Assembly (NCBI GenBank): GCA_002422085.1
Contig: DISZ01000019.1
Span: 345,346-409,345, forward strand
Reading direction: 5' to 3'
Length of the DNA stretch: 64,000 nucleotides
Origin: Rhodobacteraceae bacterium UBA6197
GTDB lineage: Bacteria; Pseudomonadota; Alphaproteobacteria; Rhodobacterales; Rhodobacteraceae
The notes beneath the pieces are model-generated. The model was not told the DNA's origin. It ran no database searches and saw only the letters and a list, made by a program, of their open reading frames with translations. Positions 27,105 to 35,776 of this stretch are shown piece after piece (positions within the stretch are counted from its first letter, which is position 1; each line of letters opens with the position of its first letter). Made by a program: the position numbers and the translations under genes.

Positions 27105-28349
27105 ATGACTGAAACAATCACATCAGAAATTGCGGTTATCGGCGCGGGCGTCGTCGGTTTGGCGATTGCGCATCGTCTGGCGCTTGAAGGCCGCGAGGTG
27201 GTGCTGGTGGACCCCGAGCCGCCGGGTTCAGGCGCCTCCTTTGGCAATGCCGGGACAGTGGCCGATTACGCCGTGCAGCCAGTGGGCACGCCGGGGGTGC
27301 TTTGGTCGCTGCCGTCGTTGCTGTTCAACCGCAACTCCCCCCTGTCGATCCGGCATGCGGCCCTGCCCGGGCTGATGCCCTGGCTGCTGCGCTTTGCGCG
27401 CCAATCTCTGCCTGCGGCGGCACAGCGCAATGCGGTCGCGATTGCGAGGCTGCTGGAGGGTGCGACTCCGCGGTGGCAGGCCTTGGCCGAGGTGATCGGC
27501 GGCACCGAAATCTTGCACCGCCGGGGCTGCCTCTACCTATACGAGCGCTCGTCACATCGCCGCGCCGCCGAGGCCGACATCGCCTTTCGCAAGACCCTTG
27601 GCGTTTCTGTCGAGATGCTTTCCCCCGACGAGGTGGCGCTGCTAGAGCCCGGCCTGCCCCCCCGCGATGGCGGCGGGGCGTTCTTTCCCGACGCGGTCTT
27701 CATGTCCGATCCGGGGCGGATGGTCGGTTTGCTGGCCGAAGCCGCCTTTGCCGCCGGCGCGGGGATCGCGCGGGCGCGGGCCGAGACGCTGGAGCGGCGG
27801 GTCGACGGGATCAAGGTCAGCGGACCGGGGCTGAGCCTGCATGTGCGCCGGGTGGTGATTGCCGCCGGGGCACATTCGCGCGCGCTGGCGTCGCGCGCGG
27901 GCGATGCGGTGCCACTGGATACCGAACGCGGCTACCACGTCGAATGGGATATGAAGGCGGCGCGCCTGACCCGTCCGGTCTGCCCCACGGCGCGAGGCTT
28001 TTATCTGTGCCCGATGCAGGGCCGGCTGCGGGTTGCCGGCACGGTCGAATTGGGCGGGCTGACGGCGCCCCCCTCGGCACACCGTATTGCCCGGCTGATC
28101 GAGGGCGCGCGCAGCCTGTTCCCCGATCTGGGCGAACCAAGCCGCAGCTGGATGGGGTTTCGCCCGTCGATGCCGGATTCCGTGCCGGTGATCGGGGCCT
28201 CACGCGGCGGCGCCGACGTGATCCATGCCTATGGCCATGGTCATCTGGGTTTGACGCTGGCGCCGATCACCGCCGAAATCGTCGCGGATCTGGTTGCCGG
28301 ACGGGTGCCCGCGCGCGACATTCAGGCCTGCCGGGTCAATCGGTTCTGA
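27105..28349 (+). CDS. DadA-like FAD-dependent amino acid oxidoreductase
   Basis: A 414-aa member of the DAO family, closest in layout to the small subunit of D-amino acid dehydrogenase (DadA), which strips electrons from amino acids to give the 2-oxo acid and ammonia and feeds the quinone pool. The FAD-binding beta-alpha-beta fold is at residues 7-36 (A-V-I-G-A-G-V-V-G-L, closing D-P-E), S-F-G-N-A-G follows, and the C-terminal G-F-R-P-S-M-P-D-S-V-P-V-I-G and G-H-G-H-L-G-L-T are typical. It stands alone after the operon hairpin, and may finish the pathway by oxidising the released amino acid (inference). Confidence 0.85.
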   Translation: MTETITSEIAVIGAGVVGLAIAHRLALEGREVVLVDPEPPGSGASFGNAGTVADYAVQPVGTPGVLWSLPSLLFNRNSPLSIRHAALPGLMPWLLRFARQSLPAAAQRNAVAIARLLEGATPRWQALAEVIGGTEILHRRGCLYLYERSSHRRAAEADIAFRKTLGVSVEMLSPDEVALLEPGLPPRDGGGAFFPDAVFMSDPGRMVGLLAEAAFAAGAGIARARAETLERRVDGIKVSGPGLSLHVRRVVIAAGAHSRALASRAGDAVPLDTERGYHVEWDMKAARLTRPVCPTARGFYLCPMQGRLRVAGTVELGGLTAPPSAHRIARLIEGARSLFPDLGEPSRSWMGFRPSMPDSVPVIGASRGGADVIHAYGHGHLGLTLAPITAEIVADLVAGRVPARDIQACRVNRF

Positions 28350-28469
28350 CCTCGCCTCCTGATGCGAAATGGCAAGCTTTTGCCGTGAAATTCCCCAAGC
28401 TTGTCATTGCCCCTCGCCCCGTCAGTCAAACACGTTATAAAGGGGCAACAATTCGGGTGGGAGGTTCGC

Positions 28470-30599
28470 GTGTCGGGCAAGCGCGGTATCAGCAAGAAAT
28501 TCAGCAAGACAGTTGCGGCCGTTGCGGTGGCCGCATCCGCCGCCGCACCGGCGGCCCTTTCGGAACCGATGATCGGCAACGCGCGTGGCACCTATGGCCT
28601 GCCCGGTCTGATCGACATGCCCAGCGCCGAAAGCCGGCCCGATGGCACGCTGGGCGCATCGCTCTTTCGCATGGGCGGCACGCAGCGCAATACGTTCAGC
28701 TTTCAGATCACGCCGCGGATCACCGGAGCATTCCGCTATTCGCGGGTGCCGGGGCTGTTTTCCGAGGGCGGCGCGCTTTATGACCGCTCGTTCGATATCC
28801 ATTACCAGTTTCTGGATGAAACCGACTGGCGCCCGGCCTTTGCCGTGGGGTTGCGCGATTTCATCGGCACCGGGGTCTATTCTTCGGAATACATCGTCGC
28901 CACCAAAACCATCGGTGACAGCCTGCGCGCCACGGCGGGGCTTGGGTTTGGGCGGCTTGGGTCGAACGGCAGTTGGGGCACGCCCTTTGCCGACCGCCCG
29001 GCGCTTGATTTCGGCGAAGGCGGCAAGGCCAACTCGAACCAGTGGTTCCGGGGCGATGTCGCGCCATTCTTCGGGCTGGCCTGGGCGCCCAATGACAAGT
29101 TGACGGTGAAGGCCGAATATTCGTCGGACGCCTATGTCAGCGAAGTCGCAGCGGGCGAGATGGACCGCAATTCCTCGCTCAACTTCGGGGTGGATTACCG
29201 GTTCAACCCAAATGCCAGCGTCGCGGCCTACTACCTCTATGGCAGCGAGGTGGGCTTGCAGTTCACGCTCAATATCGACCCGCGCAAACCGCCGTTTCCT
29301 TCGGGCACTGAAAAAGCACCGCTTCCGGTGCGTCCACGCCCGGCGCCCTCGGCCGATCCCGAGGGCTGGTCCGGCGCCTGGACCGCCGACAGCGAGGTCC
29401 ACCCCGGCATTCAGCGCGTCGTTGCCGACAGCTTGATGAAAGACGGGCAAATCCTTGAATCCATGTCTCTTTCCGCGACCCGGGCCGAGGTGCGCGTGCG
29501 CAATGAAACTTATGGTGCGCAGCCGCAGGCGATTGGCCGCACCGCGCGGATCCTGACGCGGGCGCTGCCGCCCTCGGTCGAAACCATCGTGGTGACCAGT
29601 GTGGCGCGCGGCATGCCGGTCTCGTCCGTCACGTTCAAGCGTCGTGATCTGGAGCAGTTGGAAAACGAAAACTCCGTCACGCTGTTGCAGCGCGTGGCGA
29701 TCTCGGATGCCGCCGCTGGTCCGGACGAAGGGCTGCGCGTGACCGAGGGGCTGTTCCCGCGGTTCCAATGGGCGATAACGCCCTATGGCGAGGCGTCGCT
29801 GTTCGATCCGGACGATCCGTTCCGCATGGATGCGGGCGCCTCGCTTTCGGCGACATACGAATTCTCGCCGGGGATCGTCTTGTCGGGCACGGTGCGCCAA
29901 AAGCTTCTGGGCAATCTGGATGAAAGCACGCGGGCGTCGGATTCGACGGTTTACCATGTGCGCTCGGATCTGGTCGAATACCAGAAACATGGCGATGTGG
30001 CGATCCAGAACCTGACTCTGGCGTGGTTTGGCCGCCCGGCTGAAAACGTCTATTCGCGTGTCACCGTGGGCCTGCTGGAGCGGATGTATGGCGGTGTTTC
30101 GGGCGAGGTGCTGTGGAAGCCGGTTGATAGCCGTCTGGCCCTGGGGGTCGAACTGAACTACGTCAAGCAGCGCGATTTCGACCAGCGATTCAGCTTCCTC
30201 GACTATGAGGTGATGACGGGTCATGCCTCGGCCTATTACGACATCGGCAAGGGCTTTACCGGGCAACTGGATGTCGGTCGTTACCTGAACAAGGACTGGG
30301 GCGGCACGATCTCCATCGACCGCGAATTCGCAAATGGCTGGAAGGTCGGCGCCTTTGCCACTTTCACCGACATGTCCGCCGACGACTTTGGCGAAGGCTC
30401 GTTCGACAAGGGGATCCGGGTCTCGATTCCGGTGGCCTGGACGACGGGCAAACCCTCGGTCAACAAGGTCAACACCACGATCCGGCCGCTGACCCGCGAT
30501 GGTGGCGCGCGGCTTGATGTTGACGGGCGGCTTTACGAAAACATCCGCAACAGCCACACCGGCGATCTTTACGACGGTTGGGGGAGGTTCTGGCGATGA
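28470..30599 (+). CDS. YjbH-like exopolysaccharide biosynthesis outer-membrane protein
   Basis: A 709-aa exported protein of the YjbH/GfcD family, large outer-membrane beta-barrel proteins linked to secretion or assembly of extracellular polysaccharide. I chose the GTG at 28470, which has GGGAGG six bases upstream and begins a long positive N-terminus plus an Ala-rich signal sequence (V-A-V-A-A-S-A-A-A-P-A). Family marks include G-x-x-G-L-I-D-M-P-S-A near residue 42, repeated amphipathic strands with alternating aromatic residues, and a C-terminal barrel with Y-D-I-G-K-G-F..G-Q-L-D-V-G-R-Y. Four-base overlap with the lipoprotein gene that follows. Confidence 0.85.
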   Translation: MSGKRGISKKFSKTVAAVAVAASAAAPAALSEPMIGNARGTYGLPGLIDMPSAESRPDGTLGASLFRMGGTQRNTFSFQITPRITGAFRYSRVPGLFSEGGALYDRSFDIHYQFLDETDWRPAFAVGLRDFIGTGVYSSEYIVATKTIGDSLRATAGLGFGRLGSNGSWGTPFADRPALDFGEGGKANSNQWFRGDVAPFFGLAWAPNDKLTVKAEYSSDAYVSEVAAGEMDRNSSLNFGVDYRFNPNASVAAYYLYGSEVGLQFTLNIDPRKPPFPSGTEKAPLPVRPRPAPSADPEGWSGAWTADSEVHPGIQRVVADSLMKDGQILESMSLSATRAEVRVRNETYGAQPQAIGRTARILTRALPPSVETIVVTSVARGMPVSSVTFKRRDLEQLENENSVTLLQRVAISDAAAGPDEGLRVTEGLFPRFQWAITPYGEASLFDPDDPFRMDAGASLSATYEFSPGIVLSGTVRQKLLGNLDESTRASDSTVYHVRSDLVEYQKHGDVAIQNLTLAWFGRPAENVYSRVTVGLLERMYGGVSGEVLWKPVDSRLALGVELNYVKQRDFDQRFSFLDYEVMTGHASAYYDIGKGFTGQLDVGRYLNKDWGGTISIDREFANGWKVGAFATFTDMSADDFGEGSFDKGIRVSIPVAWTTGKPSVNKVNTTIRPLTRDGGARLDVDGRLYENIRNSHTGDLYDGWGRFWR

Positions 30600-31291
30600 G
30601 CCAGAGCCGCACAGTCGCAACCGCGCTGGTGGCCGTCGCCCTGACGCTGGCCGGATGCGGCAACGACACCGGAAAGACCGAAAACGCCTCGATCGCACGG
30701 AACGTGGCCTCGGGGATCTTTGCGCGGCTGATGCCGGGCAAAAAGGCCAAGGCAGGTGCGCCGATGGGGCAAGAGGAACTGGCCTTGGCGGGGCTGCGGT
30801 CAAATGCTGGGCCGCTGCTTCTGGCGACCATTGAATCGCAAGGCGCAACCACGATTCTCGGGATGGTTGGCGAGAACGGCGGCAAGCGCACCTATGCCAC
30901 GCCCAGCCAGCAAAACCTTGTGCTGCGCAGCGGGGTTCTGGTGGCGACGCGCGGGTTGGGGCACGACCTGATGTCCTCCGATCTAGGGCCGACACCGGGT
31001 CTTTTGGCAGCACGGCAAGCGGGCAGTGCCAAGAGGATTCAGCGCTACCTTGACGGTGAGGGCATCGAGCGCCCGTTGCGGCTGAGCTGCACCCTGACGC
31101 CGGGCACCGACCAAAGCTACAGCTTTGCCGGGACCGACTGGTCCGGCCTGCAGATGATCGAAAACTGCACGGGCAGCGGGCTGAGCATCGACAACCATTA
31201 TCTGGTGGCGGCGAACGGCACGATCATTCTGTCCCGGCAGTGGATCGGACCAAAACTGGGCTATGTGACCCTGCAGACTGTCCGGCCCTGA
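30596..31291 (+). CDS. YjbF/GfcB-like lipoprotein
   Basis: A 231-aa protein with a lipoprotein signal (L-T-L-A-G-C, lipidated Cys at residue 21). The remainder matches the YjbF/GfcB family (group 4 capsule-type lipoproteins): beta-rich with a Y-A-T-P-S-Q-Q segment, G-V-L-V-A-T-R-G-L-G-H-D-L-M-S near the middle, and a final W-I-G-P-K-L-G-Y-V. It is encoded directly after, and overlapping, the YjbH-like gene, the same order as yjbF-yjbH partners elsewhere but reversed. Expected to act at the outer membrane in polysaccharide export. Confidence 0.82.
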   Translation: MSQSRTVATALVAVALTLAGCGNDTGKTENASIARNVASGIFARLMPGKKAKAGAPMGQEELALAGLRSNAGPLLLATIESQGATTILGMVGENGGKRTYATPSQQNLVLRSGVLVATRGLGHDLMSSDLGPTPGLLAARQAGSAKRIQRYLDGEGIERPLRLSCTLTPGTDQSYSFAGTDWSGLQMIENCTGSGLSIDNHYLVAANGTIILSRQWIGPKLGYVTLQTVRP

Positions 31292-31313
31292 GTCAAAATG
31301 CCTGTGCCAAATT

Positions 31314-31341
31314 GAAAAACGCGCCCGGTGGCGCGTTTTTT
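31314..31341 (+). terminator. Rho-independent terminator after YjbF-like gene
   Basis: ACGCGCC (31319-31325), loop CGGT, GGCGCGT (31330-31336), followed by a T-run, with matching A's upstream. It ends the YjbH-YjbF-like operon. Confidence 0.9.
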
Positions 31342-31380
31342 CATGCCGTCAGGCGGGGCCTTGTTTCGGCGCAAATAGAT

Positions 31381-31410
31381 AAGGTCGAAAAGCACATGCT
31401 TTTCGACCTT
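31381..31410 (-). terminator. Hairpin terminator of the YjbE-like gene
   Basis: AAGGTCGAAAAGCA and TGCTTTTCGACCTT form a 14-bp perfect stem around CA, 28 bases beyond the stop of the minus-strand small gene. It is symmetrical and could work in both directions. Confidence 0.75.
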
Positions 31411-31438
31411 ACTATAGATCCCCAAGGATCAGCTGAAA

Positions 31439-31630
31439 TCAGCTGTTCGAGGAGGCGGCCGCGATCACGCCCAGCAGCAGCAGAGCCGGGATCAGCAGAC
31501 CAGCGTTCGAGGAGGACGAGCCTTCCACGACAACGGGCTCAGCTTCGACGACCGGAGCGGAATAACCGCCGGCAAAAGCGGTGGAGGCGGTCAGGCCAAG
31601 GGCCAGGGTGATGATAGCAATTTTTTTCAT
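31439..31630 (-). CDS. Small exported YjbE-like protein
   Basis: A 63-aa protein with a signal peptide (M-K-K-I-A-I-I-T-L-A-L-G, cleavage after A-F-A), a short acidic and Val-rich linker, a Ser run, and a C-terminal hydrophobic segment (G-L-L-I-P-A-L-L-L-L-G-V-I-A-A-A). This is the layout of the tiny exported proteins often found with yjbFGH-type genes. GGAGAA precedes the ATG at 31630, which I choose over the in-frame start at 31687. It lies convergent with the YjbF-like gene and has its own terminator. Confidence 0.7.
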   Translation of the reverse strand: MKKIAIITLALGLTASTAFAGGYSAPVVEAEPVVVEGSSSSNAGLLIPALLLLGVIAAASSNS

Positions 31631-32246
31631 GGTATTCTCCGTCATTACGATAGAAAGCCGCCGACGCCGACAGCATCGAGGCGACATTTACACAATCGCT
31701 GTAGGTTGCAAAGGGGGAAACCGGTGGATTCAAGCGGGGCCCACGCAGAGTGTTGCAGTTTAGCCAGAGGTGAATGGCGAAATATCGCGCAAATGGTCGC
31801 AATGGCAAAAAATTCGCCTGTTCGCGCCAAAAACCGCCCGCGCTCGGGCGCAGATCCGTTGAAATTGCGGCCGAATCCGGGCCTTGGCGGACCCGAGGGC
31901 AAAGCCGGTATCGGACGCGCGCAGCACCGCCCGTAGCCGTGATGCGCGCCCTTGCCCGCACAACACTTTTGCTAACGCGACAGCCGGAGCATTGACCCCG
32001 TCCAGGGACGTCACGGCCTGATTTGAGCAGTGACGCGGCCGCATGACACCGGTTTTGGTGGCGCGGATCGGCGCTGCGGGCCAGATATTGTGGCAAGCGG
32101 CACAAAGGCCCGGAAAGTGCCGCGTCGGAGGCAGTTTTGGCAGGGGCAACACCCTTCACGGAAACAGGCATATCTCGGGCAACGGCGTTGACATTGCGCC
32201 CCCGCTTGGCTCAACACATTGGAAACGCTTTCAATGGGGCTGTGTG
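31631..32246. other. Divergent intergenic region, 616 bp
   Basis: This stretch lies between the minus-strand YjbE-like gene and plus-strand UDP-glucose dehydrogenase. Several ORFs cross it but all have Arg-rich antisense-like composition and none has a ribosome site. Both genes must draw their promoters from it. The length suggests complex regulation or an unrecognised small RNA; I see no clear hairpin with a T-run. Confidence 0.5.
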
Positions 32247-33551
32247 ATGAAGATTGCGATGATTGGGACGGGTTACGTCGGGCTGGTTTCCGGAGTGTGC
32301 TTTTCGGATTTCGGGCATGAGGTCATTTGCGTGGACAAGGACCCGCGCAAGATCGAGATGCTGACACGCGGCGAGGTGCCAATCTACGAGCCGGGGCTGG
32401 ATGTGCTGATGTCCAAGAACGTGGCGGCCGGCCGGCTGTCGTTCACTCAGGATCTGGCGGCGGCGGTGGATGGGGCGGATGCGGTGTTCATCGCGGTCGG
32501 CACCCCGACGCGGCGCGGCGACGGGCACGCCGATCTGACCTATGTGATGACCGCTGCCGAGGAAATCGCCGCGGCAATGACCGGCTATACCGTTGTCGTG
32601 ACCAAATCGACGGTGCCTGTCGGCACCAACCGCGCGGTTGCGCGCACGATCCGAAAGACGCGCCCGGACGCCGAGTTCGATGTGGCCTCGAACCCCGAGT
32701 TTCTGCGCGAAGGTGCCGCGATCGACGATTTCATGCGCCCCGACCGGGTGGTCGTGGGCGTCACCTCGGACCGGGGCCGCGATGTGATGGGCGAGGTCTA
32801 CCGCCCGCTGTTTTTGCGTGAGTTTCCGGTGCTTTACACCGATCTCGAAACGGCCGAGATGATCAAATATGCCGCCAATGCGTTTCTGGCGACGAAAATC
32901 ACCTTCATCAATGAAATCGCCCAGCTTTGTGAACGTGTCGGTGCCGACGTCAAGGAAGTTGCGCACGGCATGGGTCTGGATGGCCGGATTGGCAACAAGT
33001 TCCTGCATGCCGGGCCGGGCTATGGCGGGTCGTGCTTTCCCAAGGACACGCAGGCCTTGGCGCGCATGGGGCAGGACCATGCCGTCGCGATGCAGATCAC
33101 CGAGACCGTCATCAAGGTCAATGACGAGGTCAAGCGCCGGATGATCGACAAGATCGTCGATCTGTGCGGCGGTTCGGTCAATGGCAAGGTGGTGGCGGTG
33201 CTGGGGGTGACATTCAAGCCCAATACCGATGACATGCGCGAAGCGCCCAGCCTGACCATCGTGCCGGCGCTGGTGGGCGCGGGCGCCAAGGTGCGGGTTG
33301 TCGATCCGCAGGGCGCGCGCGAGGGCGAGCCTCTGTTGCCCGGCGTGCATTGGATGGATGACGCCTACAAGGCCGTGCAAAAGGCCGATTGCGTCGTGCT
33401 TTTGACCGAATGGAACGAATTCCGCGCCCTGGATCTGAAGAAGATGGCCAAAAAGATGGCCACTCCGCGGATGGCCGATCTGCGCAACATCTACAATGCA
33501 AAAGACGCCAGGAAAGCCGGGTTTGAAAGCTATACCAGCGTCGGGCGTTAG
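32247..33551 (+). CDS. UDP-glucose 6-dehydrogenase
   Basis: A 434-aa UDP-glucose/GDP-mannose dehydrogenase family enzyme that oxidises UDP-glucose to UDP-glucuronate in two NAD-dependent steps. The N-terminal Rossmann motif is M-I-G-T-G-Y-V-G-L, the substrate loop includes S-N-P-E-F-L-R-E-G, and the catalytic Cys sits in G-P-G-Y-G-G-S-C-F-P-K-D. The ATG at 32247 is chosen because it begins the typical M-K-I-A-M-I-G-T-G start; the upstream frame is noise. The neighbouring YjbH/YjbF genes fit a role in making uronic-acid-containing exopolysaccharide. Confidence 0.94.
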   Translation: MKIAMIGTGYVGLVSGVCFSDFGHEVICVDKDPRKIEMLTRGEVPIYEPGLDVLMSKNVAAGRLSFTQDLAAAVDGADAVFIAVGTPTRRGDGHADLTYVMTAAEEIAAAMTGYTVVVTKSTVPVGTNRAVARTIRKTRPDAEFDVASNPEFLREGAAIDDFMRPDRVVVGVTSDRGRDVMGEVYRPLFLREFPVLYTDLETAEMIKYAANAFLATKITFINEIAQLCERVGADVKEVAHGMGLDGRIGNKFLHAGPGYGGSCFPKDTQALARMGQDHAVAMQITETVIKVNDEVKRRMIDKIVDLCGGSVNGKVVAVLGVTFKPNTDDMREAPSLTIVPALVGAGAKVRVVDPQGAREGEPLLPGVHWMDDAYKAVQKADCVVLLTEWNEFRALDLKKMAKKMATPRMADLRNIYNAKDARKAGFESYTSVGR

Positions 33552-33600
33552 GCCAGGGTCGCGGCGCAAGCGCGGACGGCGTTTTACCGGGCCGGGCGGC

Positions 33601-34389
33601 TCAGGCCTTCGGCCGGGGCGCCAGCAGCGAGGCCGCGAACAGGCAGGTGCTGGCCGCCACGATCGAGGGGCCCGCGGGCGTGTCCAACCGAAGCGAGGCC
33701 GCAAGGCCAAGCAACACCGAAGCCGCGCCCACAAGGGTGGCGCCGATGGCCATGGTCTCGGGGGTGCGGGTGAACTGGCGCGCGCTGGCAGCCGGGATGA
33801 TCAGCAGCGCCGCGATCAGCAGCGCGCCGACAATCTTGATCGCCACCGCCACCACCAGCGCCAAGGCGATTGTCAGCGCCAGACGTTCGTGTCTGGGGTT
33901 GAGGCCTGCGGCCTGAGCCAGTTCGTCATTCACGGTCGCGGTCAGCAGGCCTTGCCAGCGCCAGACCAGCAGCGCCACCACCATCAACGCGCCGCCCCAG
34001 ACCATCGCCAGATCGCCCCGGCTGACCGACAGGATATCGCCGAAAAGCCACGCTGACAGATCGACCCGAAGCCCGCTTTGAAACGACGCCGCAACAAGAC
34101 CGAAGGCCAGCGCGGAATGGGCCAGAACCCCCAGCGTGGTATCCATTGCATGACCGCGACCAGCCAGGGTGGCCACGGTAATCGCCATCGCCAGCGCCAC
34201 CGCCAGCGTGCCCACATAGACCGAGATGCCAAAGCCGAATGACAGCGCCACCCCGAGGATCGCGGCATGGGCGGTGGCGTCTCCGAAATAGGCCATCCGG
34301 CGCCAGACCACGAAAGACCCCAGCGGCCCGGTGGCCAGCGTCAGGCCAACGCCGGCCAGACCGGCGCGTGTCAGAAAATCGTCAAGCAT
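33601..34389 (-). CDS. znuB: Zinc ABC transporter permease
   Basis: A 262-aa permease of the ZnuB/MntB family (ABC-3) with about eight helices. The family block T-A-T-V-N-D-E-L-A-Q-A-A-G-L-N-P near residue 150 and the early F-G-D-A-T-A-H-A-A-I-L-G segment are clear. The start overlaps the znuC stop by eight bases. With znuC, znuA and zur it forms a complete zinc-uptake locus. Confidence 0.92.
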   Translation of the reverse strand: MLDDFLTRAGLAGVGLTLATGPLGSFVVWRRMAYFGDATAHAAILGVALSFGFGISVYVGTLAVALAMAITVATLAGRGHAMDTTLGVLAHSALAFGLVAASFQSGLRVDLSAWLFGDILSVSRGDLAMVWGGALMVVALLVWRWQGLLTATVNDELAQAAGLNPRHERLALTIALALVVAVAIKIVGALLIAALLIIPAASARQFTRTPETMAIGATLVGAASVLLGLAASLRLDTPAGPSIVAASTCLFAASLLAPRPKA

Positions 34390-35173
34390 GGGGATGTCCT
34401 GCACTGGTCGGGGCGTCTTGAGGGTGGGCGTGATCGTGCCCGTGTCCCTCGGGGCCGTGGTCGTGGTCATGGTCATGGTCGTGGACGTGCTGGTAAAGCG
34501 CCAGCGCTCCGCCCGTGCCAAGCCCGAACAGCGCGCGATATTCTGGCGCGGCCGAAACAACGTGCGGCGTGCCCTGACAGCAGACATGGCCATTCAGGCA
34601 GATCACCCTGTCCGAGGCCGACATCACCACATGCAGATCGTGGCTGACCATCAGCACCGCTACACCGGTTTCCTGCCGGACATCTTCAAGCAGACGATAA
34701 AAGGCGGCCACGCCGGGCTGGTCGAGGCCCTGCGTCGCCTCGTCCAGTATCAGGATATCAGGTTTGGCCAACAGCGCCCGCGCCAGCAACACGCGCTGGA
34801 ACTGGCCGCCTGACAGGCGCGACATCTGTCGTGCCTCCAGCCCCTCGACGCCACAGCGCAACAGCGCCGCGGTGGCCGCGTCATCGCTGACGCGCCGTGG
34901 CAGCGACAAAAAGCGGCGCACCGTCATCGGCAGGGTCGCGTCGATATGCAGCCGCTGCGGCACGTAGCCGATGCTCAGGCCGGGCGCCCGGTGCACCTGC
35001 CCCGTCGCCGCCGGTTCCAGCCCGATCAGCGCCCGGATCAGCGTGGATTTACCCGAGCCGTTGGGGCCGACCACGGTAACGATCTCGCCTTTGGAGATGG
35101 TGAAATCGACCCCCGAAAGCACCTCGACGCCACCATGTTCGACGCCAAGACCCGTCGTCGAAATCAGACTCAT
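34382..35173 (-). CDS. znuC: Zinc ABC transporter ATP-binding protein
   Basis: A 263-aa ATPase of the metal-type ABC importers. Walker A G-P-N-G-S-G-K-S-T, signature L-S-G-G-Q-F-Q-R-V and Walker B I-L-I-L-D-E-A-T are visible, and the switch His lies in V-S-H-D-L-H-V-V. The last 30 or so residues are a His/Asp tail (D-H-D-H-D-H-D-H-G) that could bind zinc. GGAG precedes the ATG at 35173, which overlaps the zur stop. Confidence 0.93.
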   Translation of the reverse strand: MSLISTTGLGVEHGGVEVLSGVDFTISKGEIVTVVGPNGSGKSTLIRALIGLEPAATGQVHRAPGLSIGYVPQRLHIDATLPMTVRRFLSLPRRVSDDAATAALLRCGVEGLEARQMSRLSGGQFQRVLLARALLAKPDILILDEATQGLDQPGVAAFYRLLEDVRQETGVAVLMVSHDLHVVMSASDRVICLNGHVCCQGTPHVVSAAPEYRALFGLGTGGALALYQHVHDHDHDHDHGPEGHGHDHAHPQDAPTSAGHPHA

Positions 35174-35691
35174 GTCGATACTCCGGTGCAGGCCAGATCG
35201 TGGCAGGCGGGGCACAGGCCCAACGCCTCGACATTGGTGCGCTCGACGGTAAAGCCAAGCTCGGCGGCGGCGCGGTCCAACGCGGCGCGAACCGGGGTGG
35301 CCGAAGCCTCGGCGACGGCGTGGCAGACCCGGCAGATCAGAAATACCGGCATATGGGTCTCGCCGGGGTGCATGCAGGCGGTAAAGGCATTCAGCCGGCG
35401 CACCCGATGCGCAAGCCCGTTTTCCACCAGAAACTCCAGCGCGCGGTAAGCCACGGGGGGCTGTTTGCCAAAGCCGTCGGCGGCCAGCCGGTCAAGCACC
35501 TCATAGGCCCCGAGCGCGCGGTGTTCCTCAAGCAAGATTTCAAGCGCGCGGCGACGCACCGGGGTCAGACGCGCGCCACGGGTCAGGGCCGCGGCCTCGG
35601 CCCGCGCCAGCGTCGCATCGGCACAATGGGCGTGGTCGTGCCGGGAAAACGCCACGCCGACATCGTTTTGGGTAACGGGTTTGTCCTGCAT
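35170..35691 (-). CDS. zur: Zinc uptake regulator, Fur family
   Basis: A 173-aa Fur-family repressor. The winged HTH spans about residues 25-95 (L-T-P-V-R-R-R-A-L-E-I-L, then G-A-Y-E-V-L-D-R-L). Structural zinc-binding pairs C-R-V-C-H and C-P-A-C-H lie at about residues 119 and 160. The position as first gene of zur-znuC-znuB, and facing znuA across a palindrome, identifies it as Zur rather than Fur. With zinc bound it should repress both transcripts. Confidence 0.92.
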   Translation of the reverse strand: MQDKPVTQNDVGVAFSRHDHAHCADATLARAEAAALTRGARLTPVRRRALEILLEEHRALGAYEVLDRLAADGFGKQPPVAYRALEFLVENGLAHRVRRLNAFTACMHPGETHMPVFLICRVCHAVAEASATPVRAALDRAAAELGFTVERTNVEALGLCPACHDLACTGVST

Positions 35692-35719
35692 CTGTTACCT
35701 TATCACATTTCGCTTGACC

Positions 35720-35734
35720 TGTTATGTCATAACA
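35720..35734. promoter_or_regulatory. Zur box in zur/znuA divergent promoter
   Basis: TGTTATG-T-CATAACA is a perfect 7-1-7 palindrome centred between zur (29 bases from its start) and znuA (43 bases from its start). It has the AT-rich inverted-repeat form of alphaproteobacterial Zur operators, and is the only such palindrome in the 85-bp gap. One site can control both directions. Confidence 0.85.
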
Positions 35735-35776
35735 TAGACAAGACATCTTGACGTTACAAGATCACAAGGAGCTCCC

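Noticed and set aside
25781..27247. A 488-codon minus-strand open frame
   Set aside because: Antisense to the iron-type alcohol dehydrogenase; composition typical of shadow frames.
28422..31013. An 863-codon minus-strand open frame
   Set aside because: Antisense to the YjbH- and YjbF-like genes, Arg-rich, no ribosome site, no recognisable domain.
31631..32246. Possible small genes in the gap before UDP-glucose dehydrogenase
   Set aside because: ORFs at 31706-31936 and 31774-31995 have no ribosome site, no motif and Arg/Pro-rich composition.
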